Positions 51,383 to 60,022 of a DNA stretch of 64,000 nt are shown in pieces; the first letter of the stretch is position 1; each line of letters starts with the position of its first letter. The notes beneath the pieces were generated by a model that saw only the letters and a list, made by a program, of their open reading frames with translations, made no database searches and was not told the origin of the DNA. The position numbers and the translations under genes were made by a program. This DNA is from Pyrinomonadaceae bacterium. Its GTDB lineage: Bacteria > Acidobacteriota > Blastocatellia > Pyrinomonadales > Pyrinomonadaceae. The stretch spans positions 1,364,001 through 1,428,000 of the forward strand of contig DASUNM010000023.1 of the NCBI GenBank assembly GCA_036277115.1, given 5' to 3'.

Positions 51383-53296
51383 ATGAACGATCTTCAGCGC
51401 TACGTCGGACAACTTCTCGACGACAAGTATCGCCTCGAGCGTCTGCTCGGTCAGGGCGGCATGGGCGCAGTGTTTTTGGCGACGCATCTGGGGACGGATC
51501 GCTATGTCGCGCTGAAACTGATCGCGCCGCAGTTCATGCGCAACCAGGAGTTTGTTGAGCGCTTCAAACGCGAAGCGCGCGCGGCCGGCCGCCTCAGACA
51601 TCCGAACGTAGTCGATGTCACCGACTTTGGCTTCTCAGGCGACGGAGAGGATCGAGTCGCTTACCTGGTGATGGAATATCTCGACGGCTGCACCCTGAGC
51701 GACGTGCTGGCCGAAGAGAATCGCTTGCCGCTCTATTGGGTGGTGGACATTCTGGAGCAGGTTTGCGGCGCCGTTCAGGAAGCGCATCAGCAAGGCATCC
51801 TGCACCGCGATCTGAAGCCGGACAACATCTGGCTCGAGCCGAATCGCCTGGGCGGCTATCGAGTGAAGGTGCTCGATTTCGGAATCGCGAAGCTCGCCGA
51901 AAGTGGCAACCCATTACCTGCGCCTGCTGCACCGCCTGCTCAACTTCAACCGACGGAAGCAGCCGCACTCGAAGCAGCGACGATTATTTATCCTTCGGAC
52001 GCCGCGGTAGACGATGGAGCAGCAACCCAGATCCTGCCGGATGCCGAGCAACAGACGCGCGTACTTGATTCGGCGCGTAACACGGCGGCTCGGCCCCAGA
52101 AGACAGTCGCGGCTATGGGCACCGCCGCATCGGGATTAACGCGAATTGGAGCAATCCTCGGCACACCACTCTACATGTCGCCCGAGCAATGTCGGGGCGA
52201 GCGTCTGGACGCGCGCTCAGACATCTACAGCATCGGAGTGATCGCATATCAAATGTTGACGGGCGCGCCGCCCTTCACCGGTGACACCTCCAGCGTCATT
52301 CGCGCGCACAATGATCTTCAGCCCACACCGGTTCGCGACCTGAATAAGAAGCTGCCGAAGCGCGTCTCGCGCATGGTGATGTCGGCGCTGGAAAAGGATC
52401 GCGAGCAGCGGCCGCCGACGGCAATTGCTTTTGCGAACGCGATGCGCGCGAATGCCGACGGATTGGGGGCGCTTTACCGGCGCGCGTTCTCGCTTTACAG
52501 CGAATACTTTCCGCAGTTCCTGAAGCTGTCGCTGCTGGCACACATCCCAACTATCATCATTATGGCCATGATGATCGCATTCCGGCTCGCCGAGCCGCAG
52601 CTCAGCAAGTGGGCGGCAGTTGGGATCGCAATTCCATTGGCGTTACTAACGGTGGCTGCGCAGTTTGTAACCGCCTCGATCATCTCGGGCGTAACCGCGA
52701 TCATCGTGACTCAACTGGCGGTGGCGCCGATGAAGCCCGTGCGCTTGCGCACTGCTTTCCAGATCCTTCGGCGCCGCCTGAAACCGTTCGCTAACACCGG
52801 GATTCGGCTGGCGATTCGCATTATGATCGGCTGGATCCTGTTTGTGATCCCCGGCTTGGTAATGACCGCGCGTTACCTGCTCTGGGCGCCGGTGGTTTTA
52901 ATGGAAGGACTGGAAAAGAAGGCCGCGCGACAACGCGCACGCGCGCTGGCTTCACGATCGTGGCGCACGATTATCCTCGCGATGTTGGTTCAGATTCTGG
53001 TGCCGGCAATTATCGGCGCGATTGTCGGTGCGATTACAGGGGCCTCGACCAAACGCGGCAGCGGCAAGGGGATCAAGATCCTGACCGACGCCGCAAACCT
53101 GATTAACATCTTCTTTCTACCGCTGCTCTCGATCGTGCCGGCGCTGTTGTACTTGAAGATGAGGCAGTTCGGGGGCGAGACTCTGAGCGACGTCATGGCC
53201 CAGCTTGAAGAGATGGAAGGCACGAAGAGCGGCTGGCAGCAACGGATGCGTTCGCGTCTGACGGTCACACCGCAAAGTCGCACGCCGCCGCCCTGA
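51383..53296 (+). CDS. Ser/Thr protein kinase with long activation-loop insert and multi-span membrane tail
   Basis: 637 residues. Kinase: LLGQGGMGAVFLATH (Gly loop), VALKLIAP (Lys), ILHRDLKPDNIWLEP (catalytic loop), KVLDFGIAKLAES (DFG), and LGTPLYMSPEQCRGERLDARSDIYS. Between DFG and the GTPLYMSPE segment lie roughly 85 extra residues, rich in Ala/Pro/Gln with ATQILPD and QTRVLD; these resemble threonine sites read by FHA domains. After the kinase, residues 370-600 contain about five hydrophobic helices (LLAHIPTIIIMAMMIAF, AAVGIAIPLALLTVAAQFV, ISGVTAIIVTQLAV, IMIGWILFVIPGLVMTARYLL, TIILAMLVQILVPAIIGAIVGAITG). The membrane part looks like a DUF-type integral domain and may be the input or output module. 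Confidence 0.9.
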   Translation: MNDLQRYVGQLLDDKYRLERLLGQGGMGAVFLATHLGTDRYVALKLIAPQFMRNQEFVERFKREARAAGRLRHPNVVDVTDFGFSGDGEDRVAYLVMEYLDGCTLSDVLAEENRLPLYWVVDILEQVCGAVQEAHQQGILHRDLKPDNIWLEPNRLGGYRVKVLDFGIAKLAESGNPLPAPAAPPAQLQPTEAAALEAATIIYPSDAAVDDGAATQILPDAEQQTRVLDSARNTAARPQKTVAAMGTAASGLTRIGAILGTPLYMSPEQCRGERLDARSDIYSIGVIAYQMLTGAPPFTGDTSSVIRAHNDLQPTPVRDLNKKLPKRVSRMVMSALEKDREQRPPTAIAFANAMRANADGLGALYRRAFSLYSEYFPQFLKLSLLAHIPTIIIMAMMIAFRLAEPQLSKWAAVGIAIPLALLTVAAQFVTASIISGVTAIIVTQLAVAPMKPVRLRTAFQILRRRLKPFANTGIRLAIRIMIGWILFVIPGLVMTARYLLWAPVVLMEGLEKKAARQRARALASRSWRTIILAMLVQILVPAIIGAIVGAITGASTKRGSGKGIKILTDAANLINIFFLPLLSIVPALLYLKMRQFGGETLSDVMAQLEEMEGTKSGWQQRMRSRLTVTPQSRTPPP

Positions 53297-53313
53297 GTTT
53301 CGGTTCCGTACGC

Positions 53314-53955
53314 TTACGGCCCCTTCGTTTCAGCTGGAATGTATCGGTTGGGATTATTCGGGTCCAGTCTAACCATACGCCCGTTCCTCCAGTAAAGGCC
53401 ATCGGCGAAACCGACAAATCCGATCGACAAGCGAACCTCGGCCGTAACTAGTTCGCCGCCGTATTGTGCGAGTCCTATGATCGCGCGATCCCACGAATCG
53501 CCGTCAACCTCAGCTTCGATTTCCTGACCAGGCGCTAACGCAGTGTGCTCAAGCCGAGTTGTCCCTGGCCCTTTTAGATCCACACCGAACATGCGTTGGG
53601 CCGCGGGAGGCTTTAGATAAATGTAAGCTTGAAAGCCGGTGAGCTGTTTTCCAGAGATGTTTCGTACGCGAAGACGTATGTCCTTTGGCCAATCTTCGGC
53701 GCCAGCGAAAGTAGCTTCATCATAGCCGTCATCTCCGCGCCGCCACTTCGACTTGATCCTCGACTTCACGGATTGATCGGCGATTTTAAGATCGATCAAC
53801 TCCAAAGGCTCGTTGCCGTGTCTCTCAATCAGCAATGACTGCTCTGAGCGTTGCGGTGCCGCCTCTCCATGAGGAAAAGCGCTGAAACCCAGTGCGATAG
53901 TTAGCAAAGCGGGTAGCACTCTACCAAGTCCGAAAACAGAGCGTCGGATTCTCAT
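53314..53955 (-). CDS. Secreted protein of unknown function
   Basis: 213 residues with a signal peptide (GRVLPALLTIALGFSAFPHGEA). The mature part looks like one immunoglobulin-like or carbohydrate-binding beta domain (DIRLRVRNISGKQLTGFQAYIYLKPPAAQRMFGVDL, GQEIEAEVDGDSWDRAIIGLAQYGGELVTAEVRLSIGFVGFADGLYWRNGRMVR). No catalytic motif is seen. It is 17 bases from the end of the convergent kinase gene and lies just after the S9 peptidase on the same strand, with a likely shared transcript. Confidence 0.7.
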   Translation of the reverse strand: MRIRRSVFGLGRVLPALLTIALGFSAFPHGEAAPQRSEQSLLIERHGNEPLELIDLKIADQSVKSRIKSKWRRGDDGYDEATFAGAEDWPKDIRLRVRNISGKQLTGFQAYIYLKPPAAQRMFGVDLKGPGTTRLEHTALAPGQEIEAEVDGDSWDRAIIGLAQYGGELVTAEVRLSIGFVGFADGLYWRNGRMVRLDPNNPNRYIPAETKGP

Positions 53956-53972
53956 TTGCGATACCGAGACGA

Positions 53973-56429
53973 TCAGTTTGCGATCTGCTCTTTCCCTCGC
54001 GGCGGCGCATTCTTCACATACTTATCGAACCAATTGATTCGCTCGGCCAGCACGTGCAGCAGCGTCTCGCGGCCTGCGTAGCCGTGCGCTTCGAATGGCA
54101 GCGTCACGTAACGCACGGTTGCGCCCTGCCCTTTCAAAGCCAGGTAGAAACGTTCCGACTGGATTGGAAACGTGCCTGAGTTGTCGTCGGCTTCACCGTG
54201 CATCAAGAGAATCGGGTCCTTGATTTTGTGCGCGTGCCAGAACGGCGACATGCGCGCGTAAAGCTGCGGCACTTCCCAGAACGTGCGCCGCTCGCTCTGA
54301 AATCCAAACGGGGTCAACGAACGATTGTAAGCGCCGCTTTCCGCAAAGCCCGCCCGGAACAGACGCGAATGCGCAAGCAGATTCGCCGTCATGAACGCGC
54401 CATAGCTGTGACCGCCGACGCCGAAGCGTTCGCGATCGCCGACGCCCATATCGACGACTTTGTCGATCGCTGCTTCGGCGCTTGAGATAAGTTGCTCGAC
54501 ATACTTGTCGTTGGCGGTCTCGCCCGCGCCGATGACCGGCATTGTCGGATTGTCCAAAACCGCGTAACCCGACAACAGCAAGAACAGATGCGAGTAGCCG
54601 CTAACCAGCGTGAACCGATTTGCTGAACCGGTGATTTGGCTGGCGGCGTCAGCGTCGCCGAACTCGCGCGGATAGGCCCACAAGATTACCGGCAGACGTG
54701 TCCCCGGTTTGTAACCAGGCGGCAAAAACAAATTACCCGAAAGTTTTACGCCGTCTTTTCGTTGATAAGTGATGAACTGCCGCGTCACGCCGCGTAGCTG
54801 TGGCTGCGGATCTTTAAAGTCCGTGACCGGGAGCGTCGTGTTGCCCACGACGTGGTGAACAAAGTAGTTCGGCGGATCCTTCTGCGATTCATATCGCGTC
54901 AGGAAAGCTTTCGCGTCGTCATCCAACGGCGCCACGACCGTCTCGTAAGAGTTGCTATCGCTGCGGAACAGGCGCTCTTTCTCCAGCGTCTTCAGATTCA
55001 GCCGATCGAGGAACGGCCGGTCACCTTCGGGTGACGCTCCCTGACCAATCAAGTAGATTGAATCGCCCCTTTGAATAATCGGTCCGCCGGCGCCGCCGCC
55101 ACCTCCTCCGCCGCCGCCTGCGGTTGATCCGGTGGTACGGGTGACGGGTGTTCCGGGATTCTCGTAAGCAGCATCCTGCCGGCGATCCCAAAGCTTGCGC
55201 GGCTGGGCCCCGTCTTCAAGAATCCAGGTTCGGATCCGACGTGTGGCTCGGTCAGATTCGCTCAGAAGCGTTATGCCCTTCTCGGTAAATGAGAGACCGG
55301 CCAAGCGCCACTCGGTCTTCGCCAGTTCGCTGTGCGGCGCACTAAACGGAGCTGAAAGCGACATCACTTTGTCGCGGATCGCCGCCTTGTTTCGCAGGTC
55401 GCCACCGTCCTGCGCTTCAACCCAAACGAGAGTTGCCGGCTTGTCCCCCCGCCACTGATGTCCGCGTGGTCCTGTTTGCACGCCGTTGATGGGAATGCCC
55501 TCGCGGTTCGGAATGTCCGCGAGCTTGCGCACGAATTCGCCGCGACGCGTCCACACCTCGACGTCTTCGGCAAAGCCACTCATCGGCAGCAGATGTGAAA
55601 ATGGTCTCTTCAGTTTTGAGACGAGCAGGTACTCGCCACTGGGCGAAGGCGTGACGCTATCAAAGAGCGCCGGTCGTCCGATCAGCGTTTTGCGTGCGCT
55701 CTCGATGTTGTAGGCAGCGAGCTGACTGGTGAAATAGTATTCAAACAAATTGTCGTCGTGCGCCGTCTTCAGCAGATCTTCAAAGGTTGGCGCGGGCGCC
55801 GGCTTGCCCTGGTTCTCCTGGATGTTCGGGCCGCTGGGAACTGCCGGTTCCGCTGGCGCCACGCCTCGACCTCCCGCCACGATCTCGCAAATCATGTTGG
55901 TGCTATCGTGCAGCCAATCACACGGATCGCCGCTGGCAGCGTTCAGCCGATCGAGACCGCTGACACGTCGCGCTTTGCCGCTCGCGTTGGCAACCCACAG
56001 TTCGACGCTATTCGGCGTCGTGTTCAGAAACGACAGGTACTGGCCGTTCGGCGAGAAGCGCACGTTTGAAATGTTTGCCGACGCGGGCACCGTGACCTTT
56101 GTTTCAGCGCCGTCGGCAATCCGCTTCAGAGTGATCGCGTAAATCAAACCCGTGCGGTGCGGTCCATTCGTTTTCGGATTGATGCGCGCGCCGGCCAACC
56201 GCAGCATCGGCCGCGACAGTTCGGCAATGGTTGGATACGGCCGGCGATAAAGCAGCGCGAGCGTCTTTTTTGAAGGACTGAGAATCGCCTGCGGCAGAGG
56301 CGCGGCGTCGAATGCATCAATAACGTGCCGGGGCGGTAGTTGGTAACGCGGCGCGTTTGTTTGCGCAATTGCGAGGATCGCAGTCGCGACGATCAGCAGG
56401 GCGGCGAACACACAGTTTTGTTTTCGCAC
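53973..56429 (-). CDS. Secreted S9-family (prolyl oligopeptidase-like) peptidase
   Basis: 818 residues; signal peptide VFAALLIVATAILAIAQ. The N-terminal part is a beta-propeller with WD-like repeats (NISNVRFSPNGQYLSFLN, SVTPSPSGEYLLVSKL). The C-terminal alpha/beta-hydrolase has the nucleophile in RFGVGGHSYGAFMTANLLAHS, Asp in LLMHGEADDNSGT and His in LPFEAHGYAGRE, so the triad is complete. A run of nine Gly lies in a propeller loop near residue 445. It starts at GTG 56429 with AGGAG 7 bases upstream. It cleaves peptides outside the cell. Confidence 0.93.
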   Translation of the reverse strand: MRKQNCVFAALLIVATAILAIAQTNAPRYQLPPRHVIDAFDAAPLPQAILSPSKKTLALLYRRPYPTIAELSRPMLRLAGARINPKTNGPHRTGLIYAITLKRIADGAETKVTVPASANISNVRFSPNGQYLSFLNTTPNSVELWVANASGKARRVSGLDRLNAASGDPCDWLHDSTNMICEIVAGGRGVAPAEPAVPSGPNIQENQGKPAPAPTFEDLLKTAHDDNLFEYYFTSQLAAYNIESARKTLIGRPALFDSVTPSPSGEYLLVSKLKRPFSHLLPMSGFAEDVEVWTRRGEFVRKLADIPNREGIPINGVQTGPRGHQWRGDKPATLVWVEAQDGGDLRNKAAIRDKVMSLSAPFSAPHSELAKTEWRLAGLSFTEKGITLLSESDRATRRIRTWILEDGAQPRKLWDRRQDAAYENPGTPVTRTTGSTAGGGGGGGGGAGGPIIQRGDSIYLIGQGASPEGDRPFLDRLNLKTLEKERLFRSDSNSYETVVAPLDDDAKAFLTRYESQKDPPNYFVHHVVGNTTLPVTDFKDPQPQLRGVTRQFITYQRKDGVKLSGNLFLPPGYKPGTRLPVILWAYPREFGDADAASQITGSANRFTLVSGYSHLFLLLSGYAVLDNPTMPVIGAGETANDKYVEQLISSAEAAIDKVVDMGVGDRERFGVGGHSYGAFMTANLLAHSRLFRAGFAESGAYNRSLTPFGFQSERRTFWEVPQLYARMSPFWHAHKIKDPILLMHGEADDNSGTFPIQSERFYLALKGQGATVRYVTLPFEAHGYAGRETLLHVLAERINWFDKYVKNAPPRGKEQIAN

Positions 56430-56508
56430 GATGGGCTCCTCCGAATTGTGTTTGAGACTCCGCGTGAGGCGCGGATTCTATCAGAATCCCAACCTGTCGG
56501 GATAGCAA

Positions 56509-56601
56509 GTCAGAACCACCTGCGGTAGCGGGTGGTTGAACGGTACTCGGATAGTCTTAACTGATTGAGATCAACGGCGCGCTACCGCAGGCCGTTCTGA
56601 C
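56509..56601. repeat. Full-length 93-bp two-armed repeat (family A)
   Basis: 33-base arms (56509-56541, 56569-56601) and a 27-base spacer. The left arm has stem AACCACC/GGTGGTT. The right arm, read inverted, has AACGGCC/CGCCGTT around the same TGCGGTAGCG core. Two stem pairs have changed in a compensated way. Family also at 10858, 37980 and 44645. Confidence 0.93.
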
Positions 56602-56602
56602 C

Positions 56603-57271
56603 TCACCCCCGCACGAAGCGATACGTGATATGCAAAGCCAGTTCGTTGGACGTGATCTCAGGCCGCACGCCAATGGCTTCCAAACGCAAGGCGCCGCCGG
56701 CGGGCTTGATGTTCGTGTTGGTTGAGAGTTGCTCCAGCGTGAACAGTTCCACCGGATTGTAGCGACGGTCGATCGTGCTCTGCACCATGTTTCGCAGCGG
56801 ATCGTTCAGCAATCCCGGGGTGTTGGCCAGATGAATGTCGCGCACTTGAAACCGTGCCAACACCGCGCGCCGATCGCGACTGAACTCCATGGTGGCTTCT
56901 GCATCGGCCCAGCCGGTGAATTGGACACAACCAAGAAGGCCCGAGTAATACGCTCCCGCAAACGCGAGCGGCCCCACGATGCGGCCATTCTCGAAACGCA
57001 CGGCAGTGCGCACCCCATTAACTTCACGCTTCAAACGGATCTCGCTGGCACAGTTCGCCGATTGCGCGCCGCCGCTGGTAAGCGGCATCGACGGTTCTTG
57101 CAGGTTGTCGAACATCCCCACGAGGAACGAATTGAGAAACTGTTCGTTGACTGTGATCGTCGCCCTCGGCGCCCGGTCATTCGCTCGTGCACCGAGGCTG
57201 CCCTCTTGAGCACTCGCGGCGGTGAACGCCGTGAGAATAGACAGCAAAGCAATAAACAATCTGATTTTCAT
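56603..57271 (-). CDS. Secreted protein of unknown function
   Basis: 222 residues; the start at 57271 gives a clean signal peptide (KIRLFIALLSILTAFTAASAQ). The mature part has SEIRLKREVNGVRTAVRFENGRIVGPLAFAGAYYSGLLGCVQFTGWADAEATMEFSRDRRAVLARFQVRDIHLANTP. This alternating pattern suggests a lipid-binding or bactericidal-permeability-like beta fold, but I do not recognise the family. It ends with ITSNELALHITYRFVRG. A two-armed repeat precedes it and another lies just after its stop. Confidence 0.7.
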   Translation of the reverse strand: MKIRLFIALLSILTAFTAASAQEGSLGARANDRAPRATITVNEQFLNSFLVGMFDNLQEPSMPLTSGGAQSANCASEIRLKREVNGVRTAVRFENGRIVGPLAFAGAYYSGLLGCVQFTGWADAEATMEFSRDRRAVLARFQVRDIHLANTPGLLNDPLRNMVQSTIDRRYNPVELFTLEQLSTNTNIKPAGGALRLEAIGVRPEITSNELALHITYRFVRG

Positions 57272-57287
57272 AATGAAACCCTTATTT

Positions 57288-57352
57288 GGGTACGCACGTC
57301 TCCGGCGTGCTGCGTTAATACATTGGACGGCACGCCGGAGGCGTGCGTACCC
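57288..57352. repeat. Two-armed palindromic repeat (family B)
   Basis: Arms GGGTACGCACGTCTCCGGCG (57288 on) and CGCCGGAGGCGTGCGTACCC (to 57352) with a 19-base spacer. Same family as in uvrA and after the THX gene. Confidence 0.93.
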
Positions 57353-57363
57353 AATCTCCAAAA

Positions 57364-58347
57364 TCACAACCCGCTGCGCACGATGTCATGCAGACGAATC
57401 AGCCCAACGCATTTCTTTTCGTCATCAACTACCGGCAGGACGCTGATTTGCGAAGACCGTTCTTCCATCAACCGCAAAGCGTCGTAGGCCAGCATTGCCG
57501 GAGTTGCCACGACCGGGTCGCGGGTCATCAATTCGTCGCAGGTAATATTTGCGAAGGCGAGGTCTTTGGCCGCGATTCTTTGCAGCGAACGGCGCAGATC
57601 TCCGTCGGTGATCACGCCCGCCAGCCTTCCGTCGCCATTAACCACGTTCACGGCGCCGAGTCCGAAATGCGAAATCGTAGACACAATGTCCATCCAGGCT
57701 GCGTCAGGCGCGATCATCGGATTCTCAGTTCCGCCGTGCATCAAATCCGCTACCCGCAAAGTCAGGCGTTTGCCCAACTGGCCGCCGGGATGGTTCGAAG
57801 CGAAATCATTTTCCGTCAAACCCTTTGCCCGCATCAGCGTCATCGCGAGCGCGTCTCCGATTGCCAGCGCGACCGTAGTGCTAGCGGTCGGCGCGAGATT
57901 TAACGGACACGCCTCCTGATCGACCGAAGCATCGATCACCACATCTGCGCGGTGCGCGATTGAGGAGTTCACATTGCCAAGAATCGCAATCAGCGGCACG
58001 TCGCGCTGCTTCAAATACGGCAGCAGTTCGAGCAGCTCAGAGGTCTCGCCACTGTTGCTCAACATTACGACTGCATCGTCGGCGGTAACGATCCCGAGCC
58101 CTCCGTGCCGGGCATCGGATGGATGCAGAAACAGCGCGGCGGTGCCGCTGCTGGTCATGGTGGCCGCGATCTTCTGCCCAATGATGCCGGACTTGCCGAC
58201 GCCGAGCACGATCACTTTGCCGCGGCATTTCGCCAGCAAATCGATCGCCGGATCAATGTCGCCCGGTTGCAGGCGCGCTGCGGCCTTGGCAATCGCATCA
58301 GATTCCGCGCGCAGCAGTTCAATGACTTGTGAATGCGTCTCAGACAT
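57364..58347 (-). CDS. kdsD: Arabinose-5-phosphate isomerase (KpsF/GutQ family)
   Basis: 327 residues. SIS domain: GKVIVLGVGKSGIIGQKIAATMTSSGTAALFLHPSDARHGGLGIV (GKSG and SDARHGG motifs), VVMLSNSGETSELLELLPYLKQR, and NLAPTASTTVALAIGDALAMTLM. Two CBS domains follow (VADLMHGGTENPMIAPDAAW; DELMTRDPVVATPAMLAYDALRLME). It makes arabinose 5-phosphate, the first committed precursor of Kdo in lipopolysaccharide. The ATG at 58347 (MSETHSQVIELL) matches the family; upstream in-frame codons add unconserved sequence. No other kds gene is nearby. Confidence 0.95.
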   Translation of the reverse strand: MSETHSQVIELLRAESDAIAKAAARLQPGDIDPAIDLLAKCRGKVIVLGVGKSGIIGQKIAATMTSSGTAALFLHPSDARHGGLGIVTADDAVVMLSNSGETSELLELLPYLKQRDVPLIAILGNVNSSIAHRADVVIDASVDQEACPLNLAPTASTTVALAIGDALAMTLMRAKGLTENDFASNHPGGQLGKRLTLRVADLMHGGTENPMIAPDAAWMDIVSTISHFGLGAVNVVNGDGRLAGVITDGDLRRSLQRIAAKDLAFANITCDELMTRDPVVATPAMLAYDALRLMEERSSQISVLPVVDDEKKCVGLIRLHDIVRSGL

Positions 58348-58705
58348 GCCGGATGTTGATATACGAGGTATGAAGCATTTTGCAAGGAAGGCGGGTATGG
58401 CGAGTTGGCTGGAGGGTGTTGTGACTGAAAATGTCTTGGGAAACCAAGATCTGTCGTCGCCTTCTCGCACGTAGCCGTTTTCAACGGCTTAAACCAGAAA
58501 GCGTTAAAACGCTTCGCGGAATAGTTGCTGCTCAACTCTGACGCCTCGCTGAAGCGAAGCGTGAATGAGATTGTAAGGTCTCGAGCCGCTAACCACGACC
58601 GTTTAGGAATCCGGGTCTATCACCTACACGCTACACGCTAAACCCTTTAGTCTAACTAACGCTGGAATTACGTCTCTTCGCTATGCTAAGTTTCTTATGC
58701 CCCGT

Positions 58706-58782
<77 letters not shown>

Positions 58783-58811
58783 AACTCTTGCCCATCCTCC
58801 CGGCTGTTGTC

Positions 58812-59213
58812 ATGCAAGCTCAAACTGCCATTAACCGTACCCGTCCGCAGCAGACTATTCTGCTGGTCGAAGACTTTGACGATACGCGTCTGATGATGAA
58901 GCTCTGGCTGCAGAAGAAAGGTTACCGCGTAATCGAAGCCGAGAATGGCGAGCAAGCGGTCGAATTAGCGCAAAGCGAACAGCCTGATTTGATCATCATG
59001 GACATGATGATGCCGGGATTAGGCGGCCTTGACGCGACCCGGCAAATCCGCGAGTATCAGTCTCTCCGCCAGACGCCAATTGTCGCCGTGTCGGCTTACG
59101 GCGCTGATGAATATCGAGCCCGGGCTCTGGACGCCGGTTGCACCGATTACGTCCCGACGCCGTTCGATCCCACAGCGTTGAGCCAACTGATCGAGAGATT
59201 GCTCGCCACATGA
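58812..59213 (+). CDS. Single-domain response regulator lacking the conserved lysine
   Basis: 133 residues, a stand-alone CheY-like receiver. Acidic pocket VEDFDD, phospho-acceptor Asp in LIIMDMMMPGLGG, and Ser in VAVSAYGADEY. The usual Lys of the K-P-F motif is Thr here (TDYVPTPFDP), which normally abolishes the phosphorylation-linked switch. It begins at 58812 (an earlier in-frame ATG is at 58788), right after tRNA-Arg. Its stop overlaps the ATG of the next gene (ATGA), so both are translationally coupled. Confidence 0.88.
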   Translation: MQAQTAINRTRPQQTILLVEDFDDTRLMMKLWLQKKGYRVIEAENGEQAVELAQSEQPDLIIMDMMMPGLGGLDATRQIREYQSLRQTPIVAVSAYGADEYRARALDAGCTDYVPTPFDPTALSQLIERLLAT

Positions 59214-59923
59214 TCCACCGTTCGCGATTCGCTCTTCACCTCTTCGGTTCAATTCTTCTCTGTCTCGTCAGCGGTCTGAGTATCTCAGCTCAACCATGCT
59301 CCGTGCGAAGTGATCAGCTTGCGGATGCGCCCGAGCTCCGGGGATTTCGGCTCGGAATGACGTTCGATCAAGTCAAAGCGCGCGTGCCACAAGTGCAATT
59401 CGGCCGGCCCGATGAGATTGGTCTCACTAAGACCAGCATCAATCCGCTTTACGATCCGCAGTTCGACAAAGTGGCCTTCGCAGACATTCGCACCATCTCG
59501 TTCGATTTTCTGGACGGCAAGCTCACCACGCTTTGGATCGGGTACGAAAGCTCGTTCAAATGGCAGTCAGTCGATGAGTTCGTTAAGGGAATCAGCAAGT
59601 CACTGAACGTGCCGGGCAGGTGGTCGCCAAAACGTGGCGGGCAGCAACTGGGTTGCGACGGCCTCACACTTTACGTCTCATTAATTGCCGGCAGCCCCAG
59701 CATTCGACTGGCCGACGACGCTGCCGACGTGACGATTGCTGAGCGGCGCGAGGAAGTGGCTGCCGCCGCCGAGGCGCAAGTGGTTGCGGACAAAATCACC
59801 AAACTGTACTACCCTGCGGGCTGCGAAGCGGGCGAGAAAGTCTCGCCACCGGATCGCGTCGTCTTAAGGAACAAGGAAGAAGCCGAAAAGGCCGGCTACT
59901 CACTCGCGAAAAATTGTCAGTAG
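59210..59923 (+). CDS. Secreted protein of unknown function, coupled to a response regulator
   Basis: 237 residues with a signal peptide (FALHLFGSILLCLVSGLSISAQ). The mature part begins LADAPELRGFRLGMTFDQVKARVP, a small repeat-like domain seen in various exported proteins (GMTxxQVxxxxP). It later has FDFLDGKLTTLWIGYESSFKWQSVDEFVKGISKSLNVP and a helical end. The start overlaps the response-regulator stop by four bases. No catalytic residues are visible. Confidence 0.7.
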   Translation: MIHRSRFALHLFGSILLCLVSGLSISAQPCSVRSDQLADAPELRGFRLGMTFDQVKARVPQVQFGRPDEIGLTKTSINPLYDPQFDKVAFADIRTISFDFLDGKLTTLWIGYESSFKWQSVDEFVKGISKSLNVPGRWSPKRGGQQLGCDGLTLYVSLIAGSPSIRLADDAADVTIAERREEVAAAAEAQVVADKITKLYYPAGCEAGEKVSPPDRVVLRNKEEAEKAGYSLAKNCQ

Positions 59924-59933
59924 CTACGCTTGC

Positions 59934-60007
59934 GGCACAGACTTCAGTCTGTGATTTCACCACTGCAATTCTTGCGATTCGGATATCCACAGACTAAAGT
60001 CTGTGCC
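59934..60007. repeat. Two-armed palindromic repeat (family E, related to D)
   Basis: Arms GGCACAGACTTCAGTCTGTG (59934-59953) and CACAGACTAAAGTCTGTGCC (59988-60007) are inverted copies with a 34-base spacer. The ACTT(C/T)AGT core is the same as in the element at 10102. It ends 4 bases before the mscL Shine-Dalgarno. Confidence 0.9.
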
Positions 60008-60022
60008 ACAAAGGAGGCCCCA

